64,000 nt of DNA, taken from the NCBI GenBank assembly GCA_964480365.1, contig CAYZPM010000004.1, positions 1 through 64,000 on the forward strand, written 5' to 3'. The position numbers and the translations under genes are program-made. Every line of letters begins with the position of its first letter. Positions within the stretch are counted from its first letter, which is position 1. Below are positions 1 to 7,478 of the stretch, piece by piece. The notes beneath the pieces were generated by a model, which was given only the letters and a program-made list of their open reading frames with translations, was not told the origin of the DNA and did no database searches. The stretch is from CAIQPV01 sp964480365. Lineage in GTDB: Bacteria; Pseudomonadota; Gammaproteobacteria; Burkholderiales; Gallionellaceae.

Positions 1-171
1 AAATCAACCGCAGAAGCAGGTTCGGAGTGCCCCTACCGCGAAGCGGTTTAGTCCTTTGGCAGCTAACTGCCGCCAAGTGCCCGAGCGCGTTAGCCGACTG
101 TTGCAGTTGCAATCCAGCTACAATTCATTGTGCTATTATCGTCAGCGTGCATATAACGCCGTGGAGATATC
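1..171. other. Left edge, no recognisable gene
   Basis: No start-anchored gene is visible here. Two frames are open to the left edge but read as low-complexity text without family resemblance. A 6-bp inverted repeat (62-67 with 89-94) lies inside. None of the ATPase genes expected upstream of atpE can be read in this stretch, so if they exist nearby they lie left of the window. A GGAG motif at 163-166 serves the antitoxin start at 172. Confidence 0.5.
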
Positions 172-408
172 ATGCCTGATACTGCAACTCTGACCGTCCG
201 CCTGAGCCGTGAGACCAAGGATGCTTTAGAGAGGATTGCCGATGACACTCATCGTTCAAAATCCTTTGTAGCAGCGGTTGCGCTCGAATCCTATGTCAAA
301 CGTCAAATCTGGTGGCGCGAAAAAATAGATGCCGCACGCCAATCAGACCTGGTGCCAGAGGATGAAATGGATGCTTTTTTTGCAGCCAGGAGTGACACGG
401 CATCGTGA
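172..408 (+). CDS. CopG/RHH-family antitoxin
   Basis: This 78-residue protein is the likely antitoxin of a type II toxin-antitoxin pair. Its N-terminus (TLTVRLSRETKDALERIA) has the short beta-strand followed by two helices of a ribbon-helix-helix DNA-binding domain, residues about 5-45. The acidic C-terminal part, about 46-78, is where such antitoxins bind their toxin. RHH antitoxins normally neutralise the toxin and repress their own operon. The stop overlaps the toxin start in a GTGA arrangement, implying translational coupling. The ATG at 172 has GGAG five bases upstream. The pair stands immediately before ATPase genes with which it has no functional link. Family assignment is firm; the exact subfamily is not. 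Confidence 0.85.
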   Translation: MPDTATLTVRLSRETKDALERIADDTHRSKSFVAAVALESYVKRQIWWREKIDAARQSDLVPEDEMDAFFAARSDTAS

Positions 409-695
409 AAGTCCGCTGGCGCAGAAATGCCCAATTGGACTTGGCCGAGATTGACGCCCATATCCGGCAAGAAAATCCGCAAGCCGCCAATCGTGTTGTT
501 TCCGCCATCCGCAGGGAAACCGTGCAGCTTGCCCACACCCCGCTGGTAGGCAGACCGGGGCGTGTTGGAAACACCCGCGAACTGGTCATAACCAAGTTCC
601 CTTTTATTGTCGCCTACCAGATCACGCCTTCCGCTGTCGAAATTCTTGCCGTGATCCATACCGCCCGACTGTGGCCGGAAAATTTCGCGGAATAA
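405..695 (+). CDS. ParE/RelE-superfamily toxin
   Basis: This 96-residue basic protein has the ParE/RelE fold signature: an N-terminal strand and helix (VRWRRNAQLDLAEIDAHI), a central helix rich in Arg and Glu, the GRPGRV loop near residue 46, a strand reading ELVITKFPFIVAYQI, and a C-terminal strand with an IHTARLWP ending. Relatives inhibit DNA gyrase (ParE) or cleave mRNA on the ribosome (RelE); which applies cannot be read from the sequence. It starts with GTG overlapping the antitoxin stop, the usual order for ParD/ParE modules. The length is normal and no disruption is seen, so the module is probably functional. Confidence 0.85.
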   Translation: MKVRWRRNAQLDLAEIDAHIRQENPQAANRVVSAIRRETVQLAHTPLVGRPGRVGNTRELVITKFPFIVAYQITPSAVEILAVIHTARLWPENFAE

Positions 696-755
696 ATAAT
701 AGGTAAGTGGTGGGTTCAATTTTTTGCCCGCCCGGAAATAACTTTCGTTTCCCGC

Positions 756-777
756 GTGGGCACACAGACGTGCCCAC
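756..777. repeat. Perfect 8-bp stem hairpin
   Basis: GTGGGCAC (756-763) and GTGCCCAC (770-777) are perfect inverted repeats around a 6-base loop. The motif belongs to the GTGGGCA-type hairpins scattered between genes in this window (another at 33263-33284). It separates the toxin gene from atpE. No run of T follows, so a terminator role is uncertain. Confidence 0.6.
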
Positions 778-811
778 CCTACATGAATTTAACAAGAAGG
801 AGTAATCTTTG

Positions 812-1078
812 ATGGACAAAATAACCTGGTTCACCCTGCTTTCCACCGGCGGCGCGCTCGCTGCCATCGCCATCGGCGTGTGCTTTCCGGCCATCGCTAT
901 GGGGCGCGCCATTTCTCAGGCGCTGGATGCGCTGGCGCGCCAGCCCGAGGCCGAGAAGGCGATCACGCGCACCTTGTTCATCGGCCTGGCGATGATCGAG
1001 TCGCTGGCGATTTACGTGCTGGTGGTCGTGCTCATCGTGCTGTTCCGCAACCCGTTGCTCGAATATATTTTGAAGTAG
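812..1078 (+). CDS. atpE: N-type ATPase c subunit
   Basis: This is the 88-residue membrane rotor subunit of an F1Fo ATPase. Two hydrophobic helices (about 8-35 and 53-80) flank the polar loop ARQPEAEK. The ion-carrying glutamate is Glu63 in MIES. The text around the loop and the TRTLFIGLAMIES helix matches c subunits of the N-ATPase group rather than the housekeeping enzyme. Compared with Na+-binding N-ATPase c subunits, the Gln/Glu of helix 1 (before GRA) is Met30 and the Thr after Glu-Ser is Leu65; Ser64 and Tyr68 are kept. This argues against a complete Na+ site (inference). The ATG at 812 is chosen over TTG at 809 because AAGGAG at 797-802 is better spaced for it. Confidence 0.9.
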   Translation: MDKITWFTLLSTGGALAAIAIGVCFPAIAMGRAISQALDALARQPEAEKAITRTLFIGLAMIESLAIYVLVVVLIVLFRNPLLEYILK

Positions 1079-1085
1079 CCGCGCC

Positions 1086-1823
1086 ATGGAATTCGATCTG
1101 ACGACCTTCGCCCTCGAAGTGTTGAACTTCCTGGTGCTGGTGTGGCTGCTGAAACATTTTTTCTATCGCCCGGTGCTGGCTGTAATCGAGAAGCGCCAAG
1201 CCGGGACGGCGAAGATGATCGCGGATGCCGAGACGGTGCGGCGCGACGCAGAAGGACTGAAAAGCGAATACCAGACGCGTCTGGCGGAAGTGGACAAGGA
1301 TCGTGCTGCGGCCAAGGCAGTGCTCGATGAGGAAATCGCCGCCGAGCGGTTACGGCGTCTGGCCACCGTGGAGGCTGAAGTTGACGCTGACCGCCAGCGC
1401 CGACAAATGCTGGAAGTGCGCGAAAAAAATGAGCGCGAAGCGGTTCTGGAACGTGAAGCGCTAACCATCGCCGCCCGCTTCGCCAGCCGCTTTCTGGAGC
1501 ATCTGGCTGGCCCAGAGCTGGAAACGAAACTGGTGGAGCTTGCCCTGAGCGAACTCGACACCTTGGCTCCGGAGAAGCTGAAGGCTCTGCGCGAAGGCGG
1601 GGTGAGCATCAAGGTGGTCAGCGCCTATCCGCTAGACGAAGCGCAGCGCACGGCCTTCACTCAATCCCTTGGACGTTTGGCGGGACGGACGCTGGCACCC
1701 GAATTCAGTGTAGACACCATGCTCAAGGCGGGGGTGTGCATCATGGTTGGCTCCTGGGTGCTGATGGCCAATCTGCGAGACGAACTCGGTTTCTTCAGCG
1801 AAAGCTTCAATCATGACGATTGA
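1086..1823 (+). CDS. atpF: N-type ATPase b subunit with delta-like tail
   Basis: The 245-residue stator protein begins with one membrane helix (about 5-27) followed by a long charged coiled coil (about 35-150). It is much longer than the usual b subunit of about 156 residues. Its C-terminal third, including FSVDTMLKAGVCIMVGSWV, resembles the C-terminal part of delta (OSCP). This fits N-ATPase operons, which lack atpH and carry a longer b subunit. It begins 7 bases after atpE and overlaps atpA by 11 bases. Its job is to connect the a/c membrane part with the alpha/beta head. Identification rests on position, topology and the tail. Confidence 0.88.
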   Translation: MEFDLTTFALEVLNFLVLVWLLKHFFYRPVLAVIEKRQAGTAKMIADAETVRRDAEGLKSEYQTRLAEVDKDRAAAKAVLDEEIAAERLRRLATVEAEVDADRQRRQMLEVREKNEREAVLEREALTIAARFASRFLEHLAGPELETKLVELALSELDTLAPEKLKALREGGVSIKVVSAYPLDEAQRTAFTQSLGRLAGRTLAPEFSVDTMLKAGVCIMVGSWVLMANLRDELGFFSESFNHDD

Positions 1824-3282
1824 AGCCGGGTTACTCGACCGCTTGGCGCAACGGGTAGACGACTACCGCTTTACCCTGCGGCTGGGCGAGCAGGGGCGCG
1901 TGACCTCGGTAGGCGACGGCATCGCTTGGGTGCATGGCCTGCCCTCGGCGGCGGCGGAAGAAATCCTGCACTTTGGGGACGGCAGCCGGGGCATGGTATT
2001 CGAACTGCAACAAGAGCACCTCGGGGTGATCCTGCTCGACCCGGAGGCGAGTGTCGCTTCCGGCTCGCTGGTTTCCCATACCGGCGAACGGCTCGAAATC
2101 GGCGTCGGCGACGGGCTGCTCGGGCGCGTGGTCGATCCGCTGGGCAAACCACTCGACGGCCTGCCGCCCTATGATGCCGACGGATACGCCCCGCTGGAGA
2201 ATGCCTCGCCGCCCATCGTGGCGCGCGATTTCGTCAATCGCCCGCTCTACACCGGCAGCAAGGTAGTCGATACGCTGATCCCCATCGGTCGCGGCCAGCG
2301 CCAGCTAATCATCGGCGACTCCGGCACTGGCAAGACTTCGCTGGCACTGGATACCGTAGTGGCACAGGCCGGACAGGGCGTTAAATGCGTTTATGTGATG
2401 ATCGGGCAGAAACGCTCCGAGGCGGCAATGGTGATCGACCTGCTGCAGCGCAACGGGGCCATGGCCTATACCACTATCGTGGTGGGCGAGGCTACGGCCA
2501 CACCGGGCATGAAGTATCTCGCTCCCTTCGCCGGGTGCGCCATCGCCGAGGGCTGGATGCGTCGCGGCGAGGACACGCTAGTGATCTACGACGACCTTAC
2601 CACTCACGCCCGCGCCTACCGCGAACTGTCGCTGTTGATGCACCGCCCGCCGGGGCGCGAAGCTTATCCCGGCGACATCTTCTACCTGCACGCGCGCCTG
2701 CTCGAACGCTCCACCCGGCTCGCGAAGGAACACGGTGGCGGCAGCCTCACCGCGCTGCCTCTGGTGGAAACCGAGGAAGGAGAGATCGCCGCCTACATCC
2801 CCACCAATCTCATCTCGATTACCGACGGCCAGATTTATCTCGACCGCCGCCTGTTTGCCTCCGGTGTGCTGCCCGCAGTGGACGTGCCGCTGTCGGTGTC
2901 GCGCATCGGCGGCAAGGCGCAGCACGCGCGCATCCGCGAAGAAGCGGGCAGGATGAAGCTCGACTACCTGCAATTTCTCGAACTGGAAGTCTTCACCCGC
3001 TTTGGTACCAAACTGGAAGCGGGGGCCGAGGCCAAAATCCGGCGCGGACGGCTGCTGCGCGAAATCCTCAAACAGGATCGACTGACGCCGATGTCCGCCA
3101 ACTTCCAGCTTGCCTGGTTAATCGCCTTCAACGCCGGGATGCTCGACAGCTTCGAGTTGAAAAGTTTGCCCGGCACTCTGCAAAAGATGCGGGATGGGTT
3201 GGAGCGCGAGCCGTTGCCGCTGGATACGACCCGTGATGAGTGGCTGGTCCGGCTGCATAACTGGCTAGTCGATGCATTATGA
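1813..3282 (+). CDS. atpA: N-type ATPase alpha subunit
   Basis: This 489-residue protein is the nucleotide-binding but non-catalytic alpha subunit of the F1 head. The P-loop reads GDSGTGKT at about residue 168, where housekeeping alpha subunits usually have GDRQTGKT. The arginine-finger region (VDVPLSVSRIGG) lies near residue 358. The beta-barrel N-terminal domain, central ATPase domain and helical C-terminal domain are all present. It overlaps atpF by 11 bases and atpG by 4 bases (ATGA). The beta subunit gene, normally first in the operon, is not in this window, so a working head needs a beta encoded elsewhere. A few residues shorter than housekeeping alpha, typical for the N-type. Confidence 0.92.
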   Translation: MTIEAGLLDRLAQRVDDYRFTLRLGEQGRVTSVGDGIAWVHGLPSAAAEEILHFGDGSRGMVFELQQEHLGVILLDPEASVASGSLVSHTGERLEIGVGDGLLGRVVDPLGKPLDGLPPYDADGYAPLENASPPIVARDFVNRPLYTGSKVVDTLIPIGRGQRQLIIGDSGTGKTSLALDTVVAQAGQGVKCVYVMIGQKRSEAAMVIDLLQRNGAMAYTTIVVGEATATPGMKYLAPFAGCAIAEGWMRRGEDTLVIYDDLTTHARAYRELSLLMHRPPGREAYPGDIFYLHARLLERSTRLAKEHGGGSLTALPLVETEEGEIAAYIPTNLISITDGQIYLDRRLFASGVLPAVDVPLSVSRIGGKAQHARIREEAGRMKLDYLQFLELEVFTRFGTKLEAGAEAKIRRGRLLREILKQDRLTPMSANFQLAWLIAFNAGMLDSFELKSLPGTLQKMRDGLEREPLPLDTTRDEWLVRLHNWLVDAL

Positions 3283-4124
3283 GCGGTCAGGCCGAACTCG
3301 CGCAGCGCTTCGCTCGCCTCAAGGAAATCAGCGGCATCATGACGGCGATGAAGGGACTGTCGCTGGTGGAGACGCGCAAGCTTGCCCGCTTCATCGGCCA
3401 CCAGCGCCGCATGAAGGCCAACATCGAAGCCGCCGCCGCCGACTTTTTGAATTTTTTTCCTGTTGCAAACACGGATGAGACGCAGCCCGCAATCCTGTTG
3501 CTGATCGGTTCGGAACGCGGTTTTTGTGGCAACTTCAACGAACGTGTGCTGGCTGCAATGGCAGCACTCCCGAACAAGAATCCCCCCCCTGCCCTGCTGG
3601 TGCTGGGCCATCGTCTGGGGTCGAAACTTGAAACCCACCCCGACGTGCTCGCCAGGCTCGATGGCCCAACCGTGACGGAAGACGTGCCTGCCGTGCTGAA
3701 TCGACTGATGGATGCCTTGCATGCTGCGAGCCGACAGCTTTCCGGAACTGGCGCGGCACTGTTTTGCTTGGCTCACGGCAGCGAGGGAGAAGGTGGGGGC
3801 GAACCTGAACTCAAGCGCCTGCTGCCGCTAGAACTGCCGCCAGCCCCCCATCGCGCGCATCCGCCGGGTCTGCAAATCGCGCCTCCAGAATTCTTTGCCG
3901 AACTGCTCGACCAGTACCTGCTGGCGACGCTATACGGCCTGCTCTATGAATCGCTGGCGGCAGAGAACCGCCAACGTATGGCGCACATGGGAAATGCCCT
4001 GGATCGCCTCGACGAAACCATCGCGCACCTCGCGCTTAAACGCAACGCCTTGCGCCAGGAAAAGATCGTGGAGGAAATCGAAGTAATCCTGTCCAGCCAA
4101 CAGGCGTTCGCGGAACATAAATGA
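3279..4124 (+). CDS. atpG: N-type ATPase gamma subunit
   Basis: The 281-residue gamma subunit forms the central shaft that couples rotation of the c ring to catalysis. The N-terminal helix (ELAQRFARLKEISGIMTAMK) and the C-terminal helix carrying ENRQRMAHMGNALD are the two arms of the shaft. The middle GSERGFCGNFNE segment is a family signature. It is the last classical gene of N-ATPase operons and is so here as well. The start overlaps the atpA stop and its own stop overlaps the ATG of a 47-codon ORF. Confidence 0.9.
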   Translation: MSGQAELAQRFARLKEISGIMTAMKGLSLVETRKLARFIGHQRRMKANIEAAAADFLNFFPVANTDETQPAILLLIGSERGFCGNFNERVLAAMAALPNKNPPPALLVLGHRLGSKLETHPDVLARLDGPTVTEDVPAVLNRLMDALHAASRQLSGTGAALFCLAHGSEGEGGGEPELKRLLPLELPPAPHRAHPPGLQIAPPEFFAELLDQYLLATLYGLLYESLAAENRQRMAHMGNALDRLDETIAHLALKRNALRQEKIVEEIEVILSSQQAFAEHK

Positions 4125-4264
4125 AACACAACAGCCACGGAAAAACGTCCAAGGTTCGGTTCAGAAAAAAGAAGGTTGATAGCAGGAAGATTTTTGAAGT
4201 AACATCACGCCCCGGCGCAGCCAGATACGAGGCTTTAATGGCGCACGACCAAGTACAAAATTAA
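4121..4264 (+). CDS. Small basic protein overlapping atpG end
   Basis: A 47-codon ORF starts with the ATG of an ATGA overlap at the atpG stop, the same coupling used between other genes of this operon. The N-terminal half is strongly basic (about ten Lys or Arg in residues 8-23); the C-terminal half (residues about 24-47) is mixed. No family is recognised and no membrane segment is seen. The overlap and absence of internal stops favour translation, but a chance ORF of this size is quite possible. Confidence 0.35.
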   Translation: MKHNSHGKTSKVRFRKKKVDSRKIFEVTSRPGAARYEALMAHDQVQN

Positions 4265-4304
4265 TTCATAATTCTAGAACAATTTTATTGAAACGGAAGA
4301 CCAC

Positions 4305-5888
4305 ATGCCTTTGATGATAGGAGTTCCACGGGAAATAGCCGCAGGGGAAAAGCGCGTTGCCACCGTACCGGATGTCGTTGAAAAGCTCATCAAGCTGGGT
4401 TTTACGGTTGCCGTGGAATCCGGTGCCGGGGATGCAGCGAATTTCAGTGACGATACCTACCGCGCCGCAGGCGCGGAGATTATAGAAGGAGCGGCCAAGC
4501 TGTGGGCTGCATCCGACATCGTGTTCAAGGTATGCGTACCGACGACGGAAGAAGTCAGTCTCCTGCGCGAAGGCGGCCACTTGATCGGTTTCGTCTGGCC
4601 CGCGCAAAACCCGGAATTGATGACTCAGCTCGCCGCCAGGAAGGCAACTGTGCTGGCCATAGACTGTCTGCCGCGCATGTTGAGCCGCGCGCAAAAGATG
4701 GACGCGCTGACCTCACAAGCGGGGGTAGCTGGCTACCGCGCCGTCATCGAGGCCGCCAATGTCTTTGGTCGCTTCTTCAACGGCCAGATCACGGCTGCGG
4801 GCAAGGTTCCGCCAGCCAAGGTCTTCATCGCCGGTGCGGGCGTGGCCGGTCTGGCAGCTATCGGTACCGCCGCTGGTCTGGGCGCTATCGTGCGCGCCAA
4901 CGACACCCGTGCCGAAGTGGCCGACCAAGTCAAATCTCTGGGCGGCGAATTCGTGAAAGTCGAGTATGAGGAAGAAGGTGGCGGCGGCGGTGGCTACGCC
5001 AAGGTGATGAGCGAGGGCTTCCAGCAGGCCCAGCGCGAGATGTACGCCAAGCAAGCGAAGGAAGTGGACATCATCATCACCACCGCATTAATCCCAGGTA
5101 AGCCCGCGCCCAAGCTGATCACCGCCGACATGGTGAAGAGCATGAAGCCGGGTAGTGTCATCGTTGACATGGCGGCCGAACGGGGTGGCAATTGCGAACT
5201 GACCGAGCCTGGTCAGGCGGTAGTGAAGCATGGCGTGACCATCGTCGGTTACACCGATCTGAATAGTCGTTTGGCCAAGCAGTCTTCTACCCTGTATGGA
5301 ACCAATCTGTTCCGTCTGACCGAAGAGTTGTGCAAGACCAAAGACGGCATCATCAACGTCAACATGGACGACGACGCCATTCGTGGCCTGACGGTCATCA
5401 AGGATGGCGTGGTCACCTGGCCTGCGCCTGCCCCGAAACTGCCGGCAGCTCCAGCTAAACCTGCGGCCAAGCCGATTACAGCTCCTTCTGCGCACGGTCA
5501 TGGCGGCGGTGGAGCACCGGCTTCTACTGGCAAAACGGCGGTGATCTTCGGCGTCGCAGCGTTGCTGTTCCTGTTCGTCGGCGCCTATGCACCCGCAGCG
5601 TTCCTCGGTCACTTCACCGTATTCATACTCGCCTGTTTCGTCGGCTACATGGTAGTGTGGAATGTCACGCCGGCCCTGCATACGCCGCTGATGAGTGTCA
5701 CCAATGCGATCAGCAGCATCATCGCCATCGGTGCTCTGGTACAAATCGCTCCGCCGTTGATGGGAGGTAATGCCCGGCCTGATGATCTGATACGCTGGCT
5801 TGCAGTGGCGGGTATCGCGCTCACCTCGGTCAATATGTTCGGCGGCTTCGCCGTCACCCGTCGCATGCTGTCGATGTTCCGTAAATAA
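4305..5888 (+). CDS. pntA: NAD(P) transhydrogenase alpha subunit
   Basis: PntA with PntB uses the proton gradient to pass hydride from NADH to NADP+, making NADPH. The 527-residue protein starts with the alanine-dehydrogenase-like domain (GVPREIAAGEKRVATVP). The NAD+-binding GAGVAG motif is near residue 177. A flexible Ala/Pro/Lys-rich linker runs from about 375 to 405. About four membrane helices fill the last 120 residues, so the alpha1 and alpha2 parts are fused as in E. coli. A six-glycine stretch near residue 225 is unusual. The ATG at 4305 follows GGAAG at a suitable distance. A 40-base gap separates it from the small ORF after atpG. Confidence 0.95.
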   Translation: MPLMIGVPREIAAGEKRVATVPDVVEKLIKLGFTVAVESGAGDAANFSDDTYRAAGAEIIEGAAKLWAASDIVFKVCVPTTEEVSLLREGGHLIGFVWPAQNPELMTQLAARKATVLAIDCLPRMLSRAQKMDALTSQAGVAGYRAVIEAANVFGRFFNGQITAAGKVPPAKVFIAGAGVAGLAAIGTAAGLGAIVRANDTRAEVADQVKSLGGEFVKVEYEEEGGGGGGYAKVMSEGFQQAQREMYAKQAKEVDIIITTALIPGKPAPKLITADMVKSMKPGSVIVDMAAERGGNCELTEPGQAVVKHGVTIVGYTDLNSRLAKQSSTLYGTNLFRLTEELCKTKDGIINVNMDDDAIRGLTVIKDGVVTWPAPAPKLPAAPAKPAAKPITAPSAHGHGGGGAPASTGKTAVIFGVAALLFLFVGAYAPAAFLGHFTVFILACFVGYMVVWNVTPALHTPLMSVTNAISSIIAIGALVQIAPPLMGGNARPDDLIRWLAVAGIALTSVNMFGGFAVTRRMLSMFRK

Positions 5889-5899
5889 GGTAAATAATT

Positions 5900-7318
5900 A
5901 TGTCTGCAAGCTTGGCAACCGTCTCGTATATCGGCGCGACTATTCTCTTTATCCTCAGCCTCGGCGGACTCTCCAATCCTGAGAGTTCACGGCGCGGCAA
6001 TCTCTACGGCATGATAGGCATGACCATCGCCGTACTGGCTACGGTATTCGGCCCGCGCGTCACCATGGCTGGCCTTCCCTGGATCATCGGCGCCATGGCG
6101 GTAGGCGCCTCGGTCGGACTCTACGCCGCCCGCAAAGTGCAAATGACACAAATGCCGGAACTTGTCGCGCTGATGCACAGTCTGGTCGGCCTTGCCGCCG
6201 CGTTGGTCGGTTATGCGAATTACATTGACCCGGCAGCTGCGGCCCAATTAACCAGCGCAGAAAAGTCCATCCACGAGATTGAGATATACATTGGCATCTT
6301 GATCGGCGCAGTGACTTTCTCCGGCTCCATCATCGCCTTTGGGAAGCTCTCGGGAAAAATCGGCGGCAAGCCCCTACTGCTGCCCGCACGTCACTGGATG
6401 AATCTCTTGGGGCTGCTGATCGTCATACTATCCGGTTGGCAGTTCCTACACTCAGAATCGGTGAGCGCAGGCATGATACAGCTGACCGTGATGACCGTGA
6501 TCGCGCTGCTGTTCGGAATCCATATGGTGATGGCCATCGGTGGTGCCGACATGCCGGTGGTGGTGTCCATGCTGAACAGTTACTCCGGTTGGGCGGCGGC
6601 GGCGACAGGATTTATGTTGAACAATGACCTGCTGATCGTCACCGGCGCACTGGTTGGTTCCTCCGGTGCCATTCTTTCCTACATCATGTGCCGCGCGATG
6701 AACCGAAACTTCATCAGCGTGATTGCGGGCGGCTTCGGCACTGGCGGCGGAACCCCTGCAGCGGCCAGTGGCGACGTGCAACCGGTCGGTGAAGTGGTAG
6801 CGATCAGTGCGGTCGATACCGCCGAACTGCTGCGCGAAGCCAAGAATGTCATTATCGTGCCGGGTTATGGCATGGCAGTGGCACAGGCTCAACACACAGT
6901 CTACGAGATCACCAAGCTTCTGCGCGAGCAAGGCGTCAATGTGCGTTTCGGCATCCACCCGGTCGCCGGCCGCATGCCCGGCCACATGAACGTGCTGCTG
7001 GCCGAAGCCAAAGTACCCTACGATATCGTGTTCGAGATGGACGAGCTCAATGCGGACTTCCCTAATACTGATGTCGCCATGGTGATCGGTGCCAATGACA
7101 TCGTGAATCCCGCCGCGCAGGACGACCCGAATAGTCCGATTGCCGGAATGCCGGTGCTGGAAGTATGGAAAGCCAAGACCTCCATCGTGATGAAGCGCAG
7201 CATGGCTTCCGGCTATGCGGGTGTCGACAATCCGCTCTTCTACAAAGAAAATAACCGCATGTTGTTTGGTGATGCCAAGAAGATGCTGGACGAGGTGTTT
7301 GTTGCGCTGAAAACGTAA
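5900..7318 (+). CDS. pntB: NAD(P) transhydrogenase beta subunit
   Basis: The 472-residue beta subunit has about eight or nine membrane helices in its first 260 residues, forming the proton channel. A Gly/Ala/Pro linker follows, then the NADP(H)-binding domain. The fingerprint GYGMAVAQAQ lies near residue 321, and HPVAGRMPGHMNVLLAEA and IGANDIVNPAAQ are further family signatures. It begins 11 bases after pntA and is surely co-transcribed. NADPH made here would serve biosynthesis. All expected domains are present at the usual length. Confidence 0.95.
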   Translation: MSASLATVSYIGATILFILSLGGLSNPESSRRGNLYGMIGMTIAVLATVFGPRVTMAGLPWIIGAMAVGASVGLYAARKVQMTQMPELVALMHSLVGLAAALVGYANYIDPAAAAQLTSAEKSIHEIEIYIGILIGAVTFSGSIIAFGKLSGKIGGKPLLLPARHWMNLLGLLIVILSGWQFLHSESVSAGMIQLTVMTVIALLFGIHMVMAIGGADMPVVVSMLNSYSGWAAAATGFMLNNDLLIVTGALVGSSGAILSYIMCRAMNRNFISVIAGGFGTGGGTPAAASGDVQPVGEVVAISAVDTAELLREAKNVIIVPGYGMAVAQAQHTVYEITKLLREQGVNVRFGIHPVAGRMPGHMNVLLAEAKVPYDIVFEMDELNADFPNTDVAMVIGANDIVNPAAQDDPNSPIAGMPVLEVWKAKTSIVMKRSMASGYAGVDNPLFYKENNRMLFGDAKKMLDEVFVALKT

Positions 7319-7414
7319 GACGCCAACCGCAGGAGGCGATGAGCGTAGCGTATTGCACCAGAGGTTTTATGTTATGCCGTAACTAAAACATGGTTCATGG
7401 TAAGGCGATGCCGC

Positions 7415-7420
7415 TATAAT
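7415..7420 (+). promoter_or_regulatory. Consensus -10 box before pycA
   Basis: A perfect TATAAT lies 58 bases before the pycA start, within the 160-base gap after pntB. No good -35 box is visible at the right spacing (the best region is around 7392-7397 and matches poorly). This suggests the carboxylase genes have their own promoter. Confidence 0.4.
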
Positions 7421-7478
7421 ACTGAAAACAGTCGCAGAAACACACAACCCAGCCATCCAGCCGGATTTAGGATAATTC

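Noticed and set aside
62..94. Inverted repeat GCTAAC/GTTAGC before the toxin-antitoxin genes, considered as an integron attC site
   Set aside because: The attC core consensus (RYYYAAC and GTTRRRY) does not match and no second pair of boxes or integrase is visible.
2385..3236. Long alternative frame of 283 codons within atpA
   Set aside because: It lies wholly inside a well-matched atpA, is extremely Arg-rich and has no family features; a GC-driven shadow.
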